This document shows, one piece after another, positions 57,072-64,000 of a DNA stretch of 64,000 bases. Made by a program: the position numbers and the translations under genes. Positions within the stretch are counted from its first letter, which is position 1. Each line of letters begins with the position of its first letter. This DNA comes from UBA6054 sp963975575 (GTDB lineage Bacteria; Planctomycetota; Phycisphaerae; Phycisphaerales; UBA1924). Where the stretch lies: the NCBI GenBank assembly GCA_963975575.1, contig CAXBHL010000008.1:62001-126000 (forward strand), read 5' to 3'. The notes under the pieces are model-generated. The model was not told the origin of the DNA. It was given only the letters and a program-made list of their open reading frames with translations, and did no database searches.

Positions 57072-59536
57072 ACAACGCCCAGAACCACGCCCAGAACCAC
57101 CCCGAGAGCCCCGACGACCCCGCCCTGCACGCCCGCGCCTCCGAGCTGTTCGCGCTGCTCCGCACGCTCGCGCCCGGCGACCGCACCGCACGCCTTGCCG
57201 CCGTCGTCGACGACGCCCTCCGCGCCGAGGTCGCCTCCCTGCTCGCCTACGACCTGCCCGACGAGCCCGACCCCGAACCGTCGCCCGACCCCTTCGCACC
57301 GGGATCGGCCCTGGGCCCCTACACGATCGTCCGCCGCCTCGGACGCGGCGCCACGGGCGTGGTCCTCCTTGCCGACCAGACCGAGCCGGTGCGTCGGCGC
57401 GTGGCCGTCAAGCTCGTCCCCCACGCCATGCTCGACGCCGGGCACGCCGCACGCTTCGAGTTCGAACGCCGCGCCCTCGAACGCACCGACCACCCCGGCA
57501 TCCCCAAGGTGCTCGACGCCGGGCGGGCCCCCACCGGCGTGCCGTTCATCGCGATGGAGTTCGTCGACGGCCCGCCCGTGACCGCGTTCTGCAACGAGCG
57601 CGGGCTCTCCCTGCCCGACCGCGTAGCCCTCGTCGCCGAGATCGCCGGCGCCGTCCAGCACGCCCACCAGCGCGGGCTCATCCACCGCGACCTCAAACCC
57701 TCCAACATCCTCGTCGCGTCGGACGGTGCCCGGCCACAGCCGAAAATCGTCGACTTCGGCATCGCACGCTCGCTCGACCGCGACGACGCCGGCTCGCTCA
57801 CCTGCGGCCAGCCCATCGGAACGCTGGCCTCCATGCCGCCCGAGCAGGCCGCCGGCGGCCCGGTCGACACGCGCGCCGATGTCTACGCCCTGGGCGCGGT
57901 GCTCTACGAACTCATCGCCCAACGCCCCCCGCTCATCTTCGACGACCCGGCCCGCGCCCTCGAACTGATCCGCACGCAGACGCCGTTGCCCGCCAGCCGC
58001 GCCCGCGCCGACGCGGGGGGCATCTCCCGCGCGATGTGGGCCGACCTCGACCGCGTGCTGGCGTGCGCGCTCGACAAGGACCCCGCCCGCCGATACGCCA
58101 CCGCCGACGCGTTCGCCCAGGACCTGCGCCGCGTGCTGTGCCGCGAGCCGGTGGCCGCCCGGGCACAGACGCCCGTGTACCGATTCGCCCGGCTGGTCGA
58201 GCGGCGCAAGGCCGCGTCCGCCGCGGCGGCGCTCGCGGCCCTGGCCGTCGGCGTCGGGCTGGCCGGGCTCGGCATCGGCTATACAGAAGCCGACCGGCAA
58301 CGCGCCATCGCCGCCGACCGGGCCGACACGCTCTCGGCGGTCAACCGCTTCCTGATCGACGACCTGCTCGCCGCCATCTCGCCGGACGAGATCCCCATCG
58401 ACACGCCCGCCGTGCAACTCCTCGATCGGGCCGCGGCCAGGATCGGCACGCGCTTCCCGGACCGCCCGCTGCTCGCGGCCGAGCTGCACCACACGCTGGG
58501 GCGGTCCTACACCCAGCTCAGCGCGTTCGATCAGGCGGAGCGCGAGCTGGACCGCGCCGCCGCACTCGCCTCCGAAACGGCCGGGCCAGAATCGCCGCAG
58601 GCGGTGCGCAGCCGGCTCGCGTCGGCCAGCCTGACGGCGTACCGCCAGCGGTTCGACCCGGCGATCGCCGCGTTCGAGACGCTGATTCCGCTCGGCGAGC
58701 GGGTGCTCGGGCCGGACGACCCCGCCCTGCACGCGGCGTGGAACGACGCGGGCGTCGCGCTCGACTCGGCCGGGAGGCACGCCGAGGGCGGCGTGCTGAT
58801 CGAGCGTTCGCTCAAGGCCCGCCGGCGCACCCTCGGGCCGAACGACCCGCTGGTTCTCCAGACGCTCAGCAACCTCGCGCAGGTGCGCGACGCGCAGGGC
58901 GACACCGAGGGCGCCCTCGCGCTGATGATCGAGGCCGCGGGCGTGGCCGGGGCCATGCCCGATGCGCCGGCGGTGCTGCTCATGGGCCTGCACAACAACA
59001 TCGGCGCGACCTACCTGGACCTGGGCCGCCACGCCGACGCCGCGCCGCACCTGGAGAAAGCGGCGTCGATGGCCGCCGACTGGTTCGGCCCCGAGGACCC
59101 CACCACGCTGACCATCATGTCCAACCTCGCCTCGCTCCGCGCCGATCTCGGCGACGCCCCGGGCGCGATCGCCGCCTTCGAGCACATCGTCCGGGCCCGC
59201 ACCGCGCTGATGGGCCCGGACGTCTACGACACGCTGATCGCCCGCCACGGCCTGTGGTCCGCCCACCTGGCCGCCGGCCACGCCGACCGGGCCGAGCCCG
59301 GATTCGCCCAACTGCTCCGCGACTGTTCCCGCGCACTCGGCGAGGCCCACTGGCTCACCGGGGCGACCCTCGTTTCCCACGCCAAGGCCCTCCAGTCGCT
59401 CGGACGCGTGGCCGATGCGCGCGACGCCGCCGCCACCGGACACGCCGTGTTCCTCGCCCTGCTCGGCCCGGACCACGCCCGCACCACCTCCGCTGCGGCG
59501 CTCCTCGACGAACTCCAAAAGGCGACCACGCCCTAG
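57068..59536 (+). CDS. Membrane Ser/Thr protein kinase with C-terminal TPR repeats
   Basis: An 822-residue protein. A Hanks-type kinase domain spans about residues 83-345: glycine loop LGRGATGVV, Lys115 in VAVKLV, catalytic loop HRDLKPSNIL, DFGIARSL, and PPEQ in place of APE. One membrane helix lies near residues 380-405, and the extracytoplasmic or distal part consists of tetratricopeptide repeats (about 440-815). Coupled to the ECF sigma gene by ATGA overlap, it is the likely regulator of that sigma factor, as known for other planctomycete and myxobacterial pairs. Confidence 0.92.
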   Translation: MNNAQNHAQNHPESPDDPALHARASELFALLRTLAPGDRTARLAAVVDDALRAEVASLLAYDLPDEPDPEPSPDPFAPGSALGPYTIVRRLGRGATGVVLLADQTEPVRRRVAVKLVPHAMLDAGHAARFEFERRALERTDHPGIPKVLDAGRAPTGVPFIAMEFVDGPPVTAFCNERGLSLPDRVALVAEIAGAVQHAHQRGLIHRDLKPSNILVASDGARPQPKIVDFGIARSLDRDDAGSLTCGQPIGTLASMPPEQAAGGPVDTRADVYALGAVLYELIAQRPPLIFDDPARALELIRTQTPLPASRARADAGGISRAMWADLDRVLACALDKDPARRYATADAFAQDLRRVLCREPVAARAQTPVYRFARLVERRKAASAAAALAALAVGVGLAGLGIGYTEADRQRAIAADRADTLSAVNRFLIDDLLAAISPDEIPIDTPAVQLLDRAAARIGTRFPDRPLLAAELHHTLGRSYTQLSAFDQAERELDRAAALASETAGPESPQAVRSRLASASLTAYRQRFDPAIAAFETLIPLGERVLGPDDPALHAAWNDAGVALDSAGRHAEGGVLIERSLKARRRTLGPNDPLVLQTLSNLAQVRDAQGDTEGALALMIEAAGVAGAMPDAPAVLLMGLHNNIGATYLDLGRHADAAPHLEKAASMAADWFGPEDPTTLTIMSNLASLRADLGDAPGAIAAFEHIVRARTALMGPDVYDTLIARHGLWSAHLAAGHADRAEPGFAQLLRDCSRALGEAHWLTGATLVSHAKALQSLGRVADARDAAATGHAVFLALLGPDHARTTSAAALLDELQKATTP

Positions 59537-59640
59537 AACCACGCGATCCCGGCCCGCCCGACGGAATCTCCTGCGGCCCGCCCGCCAGCCTGCGCATTCC
59601 TCCGGGGGCCGGTGCGCCCCATGAGGAGACCGCGCAGACC

Positions 59641-59674
59641 GGGTCGGGCCGTCGGGGGAAAGGGGGCGGGGGGG
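59641..59674 (+). other. Potential G-quadruplex upstream of the sigma-like gene
   Basis: Five G-runs of 3-7 bases separated by 1-5 bases lie on the plus strand, 48-81 bp before the start codon of the sigma-like gene. Four-run intramolecular quadruplex formation fits the usual sequence rule. Confidence 0.5.
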
Positions 59675-59689
59675 AGCCGGCGCGAACGG

Positions 59690-59731
59690 CGCGGGGCATG
59701 GCCGCGTAAGAATGATCAGCCATGCCCCGCG
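59690..59731. promoter_or_regulatory. Perfect 13-bp inverted repeat covering the start codon of the sigma-like gene
   Basis: CGCGGGGCATGGC (59690-59702) and GCCATGCCCCGCG (59719-59731) are exact reverse complements with a 16-bp spacer. The ATG at 59722 is inside the right arm. As DNA it is an operator-like dyad; as RNA the stem would bury the start codon. Confidence 0.75.
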
Positions 59732-61410
59732 TCAGCCAGCCCCGCACCAACGTCATCGCCGAACTCGGCGAGCAGCTGCGGTACGGGACCAAGAAGACGC
59801 TCGTCCGCCAGCTCGACCGCATCGACGAGCTGGCCGCCCACATCGAGGACGACGGGCTCTACCCCGAGGACTTCATCGTCTTCCGCATCACCGGGTACCG
59901 GCCCGAGATCAAGACGCCCCGCATGCTGCCCGGCGCGGCCCTGCGGGGCGACCTCTCCGCGCTGGCCGAGCGCATCTCCGAATCTGCCGGGCTGACCGAG
60001 GACGACCTGACCGACCCGTGCGAGACCGTCGCCTCGCTGACCGACCGTTGGGACATCACCCGACGCACGCTCGAACGCTACCGGCGCCTCGGCCTGATCG
60101 CCCGGCGGGTCGACCTGGGATCCGGACGCCGCGCGCTGGTCTTCAGCCGTGCCGGGGTCGAGGCCTTCGAGCACCGCCACGCCGACCGCCTGGGCAAGGC
60201 CGCCCGCTTCACCCGCATGGGCGAGGCCGACACCGATCGCCTGGCCCGCCGCGCCGAGCGCTACCGACGCCGCCTGGGCTGGTCGCTCAACCGCGTGGCC
60301 CAGCGCCTCGCGGTCCGCACCGGACGCAGCCCCGAGAGCGTCCGGCGCGTGCTGCGCAAGGCCGACCGCAACCGCCCCAGGCCGCTGTTCCCCGAGCCCG
60401 GACCGCCGACCCGGCGCGACCGCATGTTCGCCGTCCGGGCCGTCGCCCGCGGCGTCGAGCCCGCCCTGCTCGCCCGGCGCATGGACCGGCGCAAGAGCGC
60501 GGTGCTGCGCGCCCTCCACGACGGGCGGGCCGACCTGCTCCGCTCGGTCGGCCTGCCGCACGCCGGGCCCGCCGAGCCGGGCGTGGCCGTTCGTTCCGCC
60601 GCCGCCCGGGCCAACCCGATCACCCGCGCCCCCACCGAACTGGCGGCGCTCATCGCCCAGATGCGCGAACGCACCACCCCGGCCGCCGCCGAGGAACGCG
60701 ACCGGGCCGCGGCCTACCGCGCGCTGGTCGCCGCCGCCGGCGCCCGCATCGCCGCCCTGCCGCCCGCGGGGGCGTCCGGCGCGGACCTGGACACGATCGA
60801 GACCCTGCTCCGCCGCGCCGCGCTGCTCAAGGCCGCCCTGATCCGCACGGAACTCCGGCTGGCGATCGATACCCTCGAGCAGCGTCTCGGCGGGCCGCTC
60901 GACACGCTGCCCCCCGCCCGCGCCCGCGACCTGGCGCTCGGGCTGATCGGCGTCGTGGCCGACGCGGTGGACCGGTTCGACCCCGCGCGCGGCGGGCGTC
61001 TGGCGGCCCCTGTTTCGCTGGCGCTGGGACGCTGGTGCGCGAGCGTGCCCGACGTGGCCGCGGCCCCCGAACCGGGCCGCGCCGCTAGGCGCCTGCCCGC
61101 CGGCGTGCCCGTGCCCGACTGGACCCGGCGCGTCGCCCCCTGGCAGGCCTGGCTCTCGCCCGACCCCCGCCTGCCCGGCGTGCTGGACCGGCTCGACCCC
61201 GACGACCGCGCCCTGCTGACCCGGCGCTTCGGGCTCGGCGAAAGCCCGCCGGAGACCCTCGAGGCCATCGCGGTCTCGATGGACAAGCGGGGCGTCCATC
61301 TGGCCCGGGCCGAGCGTCGGGCCGTCCGCCGGGCCCTGGGCGTGGCCCGTTCCGGACCGGGCTCAGATCCCGGGAACAATCCGAGCCCGACATCAGATAC
61401 CATGCCGTGA
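59722..61410 (+). CDS. Chimeric sigma-70-like protein with MerR-like HTH modules
   Basis: A 562-residue protein. Residues about 105-150 look like a MerR/excisionase HTH (WDITRRTLERYRRLGL then a wing ending RALVFSRAGV). Two further HTH-like stretches lie near 186-212 and 245-270. Residues 360-440 align with sigma-70 region 2 (RTELRLAIDTLEQRL, DLALGLIGVVADAVDRFDP), but the FSTYA and WWIRQ-type residues are replaced (LAAPV, LGRW). Residues 488-540 match region 4 (LDPDDRALLTRRFGLGE, ETLEAIAV). It may be a specialised sigma factor or a regulator built from one. Similar proteins occur in planctomycetes but are little studied. The stop overlaps the next gene (TGATG). Confidence 0.75.
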   Translation: MPRVSQPRTNVIAELGEQLRYGTKKTLVRQLDRIDELAAHIEDDGLYPEDFIVFRITGYRPEIKTPRMLPGAALRGDLSALAERISESAGLTEDDLTDPCETVASLTDRWDITRRTLERYRRLGLIARRVDLGSGRRALVFSRAGVEAFEHRHADRLGKAARFTRMGEADTDRLARRAERYRRRLGWSLNRVAQRLAVRTGRSPESVRRVLRKADRNRPRPLFPEPGPPTRRDRMFAVRAVARGVEPALLARRMDRRKSAVLRALHDGRADLLRSVGLPHAGPAEPGVAVRSAAARANPITRAPTELAALIAQMRERTTPAAAEERDRAAAYRALVAAAGARIAALPPAGASGADLDTIETLLRRAALLKAALIRTELRLAIDTLEQRLGGPLDTLPPARARDLALGLIGVVADAVDRFDPARGGRLAAPVSLALGRWCASVPDVAAAPEPGRAARRLPAGVPVPDWTRRVAPWQAWLSPDPRLPGVLDRLDPDDRALLTRRFGLGESPPETLEAIAVSMDKRGVHLARAERRAVRRALGVARSGPGSDPGNNPSPTSDTMP

Positions 61411-61790
61411 TGCTCGCCCGCTGGTTCTTGGTCCTGCTGCTGCTGATCCACCCCGTCCGGGGCGTGCTGGCCGCCGGTCCGGAAGCCCGGCCCGTCACGC
61501 CGGCCACGGCCGCCGCGGACCCCTGCGGCGCCGACGGCTGCTGCCCGATCTGCACCGAACTCGACGCCTGCCCGTGCATCGCCGCCCCCGAGCAGGACCG
61601 TGACCCGGCCCCGGTGGCGCCCCCCACCACCAACGACGCCCCGCGGGTGATCACCTCCGGCGGCTGGACGATCTGGTCCGGCACGGCCCGAGCCGCCCCG
61701 ACAACGGGCATCACCGCGGCGCGGGCCCCGCCCGCGGTCGCGCCGACCGTCAACGCGTTCCTTTCCATCGTCTGCGTCTGGACGACGTGA
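61410..61790 (+). CDS. Small exported Cys-rich protein
   Basis: A 126-residue protein, not recognised. A hydrophobic signal peptide (WFLVLLLLIHPVRGVLA) precedes a cluster of seven cysteines in 22 residues (CGADGCCPICTELDACPC), which looks like a metal-binding or disulfide knot, and then a Pro/Ala/Thr-rich tail. ATG 61410 shares its A with the stop of the sigma-like gene; an in-frame GTG at 61407 is the alternative. The HMA lipoprotein and the outer-membrane-type protein downstream suggest a metal-related group. Confidence 0.65.
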   Translation: MLARWFLVLLLLIHPVRGVLAAGPEARPVTPATAAADPCGADGCCPICTELDACPCIAAPEQDRDPAPVAPPTTNDAPRVITSGGWTIWSGTARAAPTTGITAARAPPAVAPTVNAFLSIVCVWTT

Positions 61791-61902
61791 TCCACGCCCC
61801 CGCACCTGCATTGCGCGCGTGATTTCTCGTTTCCACACCAAACACACCCGGGCGACCGGGGCCGCGGCCCAAACCGGCCCGCGGCGATGAAAGGACCCTT
61901 CC

Positions 61903-62271
61903 ATGTTTCTGATGAACCTGACCAACCGCGCCGGTTCGGCGCTGATTTCCGCTGTTGTCCTTGGCTCGACACTGACCCTCGTCGGCTGCGGCTCGACCCA
62001 GACCCGCGCGTCGGTCGTCGAGGACGGGCCCGACGCCATCACCGGGTCGGGCGCGGTGCTGACAGTCGAGGGCCTCGGCTGCCCGATGTGCGCCGAGTCG
62101 ATCAGCGTGCTGCTGGGCGACGTCGACGGCGTGACGGGATCCAAGGTCAACCTCGAGGACGGCACCGTGGACGTGAGCTTCGCCCCGGGCGCGACGGTGT
62201 CGCGGGCGGCGCTGGCTGGCGCGGTCAACGACGGCGGCTTCTCGTACCGCGGCATGCGGGTCAAGGAGTGA
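61903..62271 (+). CDS. HMA-domain lipoprotein
   Basis: A 122-residue protein with a signal peptide and lipobox LTLVGC (Cys29), followed by an HMA domain with the metal motif GLGCPMCAES, here the classic GxxCxxC pattern. The rest (VDGVTGSKVNLEDGTVDVSF) fits the ferredoxin-like fold of MerP/CopZ-type metallochaperones. AAAGGA precedes the ATG. It is 5 bp upstream of the outer-membrane-type gene and probably supplies or sequesters metal in the periplasm. Confidence 0.82.
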   Translation: MFLMNLTNRAGSALISAVVLGSTLTLVGCGSTQTRASVVEDGPDAITGSGAVLTVEGLGCPMCAESISVLLGDVDGVTGSKVNLEDGTVDVSFAPGATVSRAALAGAVNDGGFSYRGMRVKE

Positions 62272-62276
62272 ACCCG

Positions 62277-63122
62277 ATGAGCAGCACGAACCGGACCCGG
62301 CGGGCGGTGGCGCTCGCCGGGCTGATGGCGGTCGGCACGTGCGTGAACGGCGCGGCGGGCCAGGAAGCCAACCTGTCGGTCGCGGCGACGCAGCCGGCCA
62401 AGGGGAGCATCACTTGGCGCGAGCAGGTCCGCTTCACTCGGTACGAACTCTCGGACCGGGACATCGACCAGCTGGTGGTCAACACGCGGCTGACACTGGG
62501 GCTGACCGGGGCGGTTTCGGCGTGGGCCGACGTGCCGGTCATCGCCGAGCGGGACCGCTCGGACATGGCGCCCAACAACAACGGGCTGGGCGACGTGAGC
62601 CTGGGCCTGAAGTGGCGGTTCTGGCAGCACGACACCGGGGCGATCGAGACCAAGCGGCTGGCGGCCTTCGGCGGTGTGAGCCTGCCGACGGGCGAGGAGG
62701 GCCTGTCGTCGGACGGGTTCGATCCGTTCGTCGGGCTGGTGTACACGATGGTGCACGGGCGGCACGGGGTCAACGCCTCGGCCCGCTACCGGGTGAACAC
62801 GGACGGGACGGACGCGGCGCTGGGGCCGATCGGGGCGGGGATGGGCTCGGCCGATCTGCTCACGCTCGAGACCAGCTACCTGTATCGGATCAGCCCCGCG
62901 TCGTACGCGGCCGAGACCTCGGGCTCGCTGTACGGGGTTGTCGAGTCGTTCGTGGACTACGAGACGAACGGCGATGCGGAGTGGCGGATTGCGCCCGGGC
63001 TCCTTTGGGAAGCGCGGCGGTGGGCGGCCGAGGTTTCGGTGATCCTGCCGGCGGCGTCGGACATCGAGGAGCGGGCGGAGACCGAGTTCGGCCTGGTGGC
63101 AGGGATCCGCGTGCTGTTCTAG
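62277..63122 (+). CDS. Outer-membrane beta-barrel-type protein of unknown function
   Basis: A 281-residue exported protein. The signal peptide ends at AAGQ (about residue 28). The mature part alternates amphipathic strands and short turns (VRFTRYELSDRDIDQ, TLGLTGAVSAWADVPVI, GLGDVSLGLKWRFW) and ends in IRVLF with a terminal Phe, as in beta-barrel outer membrane proteins. It resembles the MetA/phenol-degradation-type porins of uncertain role. AAGGAG supports the ATG, which is 5 bp after the HMA lipoprotein stop, so the two are likely co-expressed. A terminator follows. Confidence 0.75.
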   Translation: MSSTNRTRRAVALAGLMAVGTCVNGAAGQEANLSVAATQPAKGSITWREQVRFTRYELSDRDIDQLVVNTRLTLGLTGAVSAWADVPVIAERDRSDMAPNNNGLGDVSLGLKWRFWQHDTGAIETKRLAAFGGVSLPTGEEGLSSDGFDPFVGLVYTMVHGRHGVNASARYRVNTDGTDAALGPIGAGMGSADLLTLETSYLYRISPASYAAETSGSLYGVVESFVDYETNGDAEWRIAPGLLWEARRWAAEVSVILPAASDIEERAETEFGLVAGIRVLF

Positions 63123-63146
63123 CCCGTGCCCGAAATCGGGAGCGAC

Positions 63147-63170
63147 AGGGGCCGCCGAGGCCCCTTTTTT
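63147..63170 (+). terminator. Terminator after the beta-barrel-type gene
   Basis: AGGGGCC and GGCCCCT form a 7-bp stem around a 5-nt loop, leading into a run of six T. It separates this plus-strand group from the convergent PEGA lipoprotein gene. Confidence 0.9.
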
Positions 63171-63179
63171 CTGCGCTCG

Positions 63180-63674
63180 TCAGTTGTCGGGGTCGGAGAG
63201 GGCCTGCTCGCGGAGTTGGGCGGCGCGGTCGACGAGTTGGGTGCGGGTGGTCTCGGGGTCGCCGGCCGACTCGGGCGTGGGCGTCAGTTCGACGTGCCAC
63301 TCGACGGTGTGGCGGACGTCGCCGGGCAGCGCGGTGGCGACGAGGTCGGGTCCGGGGTATTCGTGGAAGGGGGCCTTGGCGGTGTGCTCGGCGTGGTAGG
63401 GCTCGTAGCCGGGGGCTTCGACGCGGAGGTCGTAGTGGCCGTAGAAGGTGAAGCGGGCCTCGGTGGGCGTGCGGCCGATGTCCTCGTCGTTGAGCCAGAC
63501 GTGGGCGCCGGCGGGATCGGAGGTGACGCGGATGCGTCGTTCGGCGCAGGCGGGGAGGAGCAGGGCGGCGAGGGTCACCAGCGCGATCGGGCGGGCAACC
63601 CCCCCTCTGCCTGCGCTGCGCTTCGGCATCTCCCCCCGTCGGCGACGGGGGGAGACTGGGGCGGGGTTACGCAT
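63180..63674 (-). CDS. PEGA-domain lipoprotein
   Basis: A 164-residue protein with signal peptide and lipobox LLLPAC, then a PEGA domain (RIRVTSDPAGAHVWLND, GRTPTEARFTFYGHYDLRVEAPGYEPY), a small beta-fold found on envelope proteins. ATG 63674 is preferred for GAGGAG 8 nt upstream; another ATG at 63629 would give a shorter signal peptide. A perfect palindrome (63630-63654) lies in the codons between the two starts. The gene overlaps the end of lptB by 8 bp, so it may belong to the LPS-export operon. Confidence 0.8.
   Translation of the reverse strand: MRNPAPVSPRRRRGEMPKRSAGRGGVARPIALVTLAALLLPACAERRIRVTSDPAGAHVWLNDEDIGRTPTEARFTFYGHYDLRVEAPGYEPYHAEHTAKAPFHEYPGPDLVATALPGDVRHTVEWHVELTPTPESAGDPETTRTQLVDRAAQLREQALSDPDN
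63630..63654. repeat. REP-like GC palindrome within the start of the PEGA gene
   Basis: CTCCCCCCGTC and GACGGGGGGAG pair perfectly around GGC. The sequence falls between the two candidate start codons and encodes only a run of Arg/Gly, as if a palindromic unit had been inserted in the 5' end of the gene. Confidence 0.65.
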
Positions 63675-64000
63675 CGGCGTGCTCCTCGGCGGGTTGGGCG
63701 GCGTCGTCGAACTCGTCGCCGCGAAAGAGTGAGCCGAGGTAGACGCGGCGGACCATGGGGTCGTTGATGAGTTCTTTGGGGGTGCCCTCGGCGAGGACGC
63801 GGCCGGAGTCGATGATGTAGGCCCGGTCGCAGACGCGGAGGGTCTGCTGGACGTTGTGGTCGGTGATGAGGATGGAGATTCCGCGCTCGGTGAGGCGGCG
63901 GATCTCTGCCTGGAGGTCCTCGACGGCGATCGGGTCGACGCCGGAGAAGGGTTCGTCGAGGAGGATGAGCTTGGGGTTGGTGACCAGGGCACGGGCGATC
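63667..64000 (-). CDS. lptB: LPS export ABC transporter ATP-binding protein LptB (C-terminal part)
   Basis: The gene runs off the window end; the last 110 residues are visible. They include IARALVTNPKLILLDEPFSG (Walker B with the catalytic Glu), the D-loop, the switch His in LITDHNVQQTL, and the LptB-typical ending around LINDPMVRRVYLGSLFRGD. LptB powers the LptFG permease that extracts LPS. The residues after the GxxFRG motif are an extra acidic tail. The PEGA lipoprotein gene overlaps its 3' end by 8 bp. Confidence 0.93.
   Translation of the reverse strand, partial: IARALVTNPKLILLDEPFSGVDPIAVEDLQAEIRRLTERGISILITDHNVQQTLRVCDRAYIIDSGRVLAEGTPKELINDPMVRRVYLGSLFRGDEFDDAAQPAEEHADA

Noticed and set aside
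56570..59542. Open minus-strand frame of 990 codons opposite the sigma-kinase pair
   Set aside because: An antisense shadow of the sigma factor and kinase genes; no motifs, no ribosome binding site.

Overview
The window is a GC-rich stretch of bacterial chromosome, densely coded on both strands, and most likely from a planctomycete of the class Phycisphaerae. This is inferred from three things. Four secreted proteins end in the CP...NFFD...FN...GCP tail known as the GC-type dockerin. An ECF sigma factor gene overlaps a Ser/Thr kinase-TPR gene. A full diderm toolkit is present: Lpt permeases, LptB, a GT39 lipid A-type glycosyltransferase, PAP2, Dxr and MqnA. I see no rRNA, CRISPR array, integrase, transposase or phage gene; this is mostly core genome with an accessory secreted-protein island.

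Layout. 1-10.6 kb: the tail of an SDR oxidoreductase, a small secreted protein, nuoG, a TPR protein, hisS, a zinc-ribbon membrane protein, a block of three 116-bp palindromic repeats, lepB, a RicT/PSP1 protein and three small envelope proteins. 10.7-15.6 kb: a KtrB/KtrA-type K+ uptake pair, an HTH membrane protein and an acyltransferase. 15.7-19.1 kb (minus strand): the translation/secretion cluster tRNA-Thr, tuf, rpmG, tRNA-Trp, secE, nusG, closed by a terminator instead of continuing into rplK/rplA. 19.6-30.4 kb: the secreted-protein island (DUF1028/FG-GAP protein, AsmA-like protein, two adjacent subtilisin-like proteases, a beta-helix protein). 30.5-38.2 kb: rho, ptsI, an RNase E/G gene and dxr. 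38.2-42.6 kb: a glycan modification group (GT41-type TPR glycosyltransferase, two sulfotransferases, UDP-sugar epimerase). 42.9-47.2 kb: ybeY, a CorC-like CBS protein, a PAS-LuxR regulator and cysS. 47.3-54.0 kb: an LPS/lipid A module (two LptF/G permeases flanking GT39 and PAP2) and a GH57 amylase. 54.1-63.1 kb: two HMA-domain lipoproteins, a NeuD-like acyltransferase, mqnA, an ECF sigma-kinase pair, a chimeric sigma-70-like protein and a possible metal-handling group. 63.2-64 kb: lptB (cut by the window edge) and a PEGA lipoprotein.

Three observations cut across genes. (1) Seven start codons, most without a convincing Shine-Dalgarno sequence, have a TANNNT hexamer 6-8 nt upstream (an eighth, lptG, at 5 nt from a GTG), suggesting leaderless transcripts; at luxR/cysS one 10-bp palindrome supplies this hexamer in both directions. 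(2) A protein with MerR-like HTH modules joined to degenerate sigma-70 regions 2 and 4 has a perfect 13-bp inverted repeat straddling its own start codon. (3) A dispersed-type 116-bp unit, itself a long imperfect palindrome, is present in three tandem copies between two divergently placed genes.
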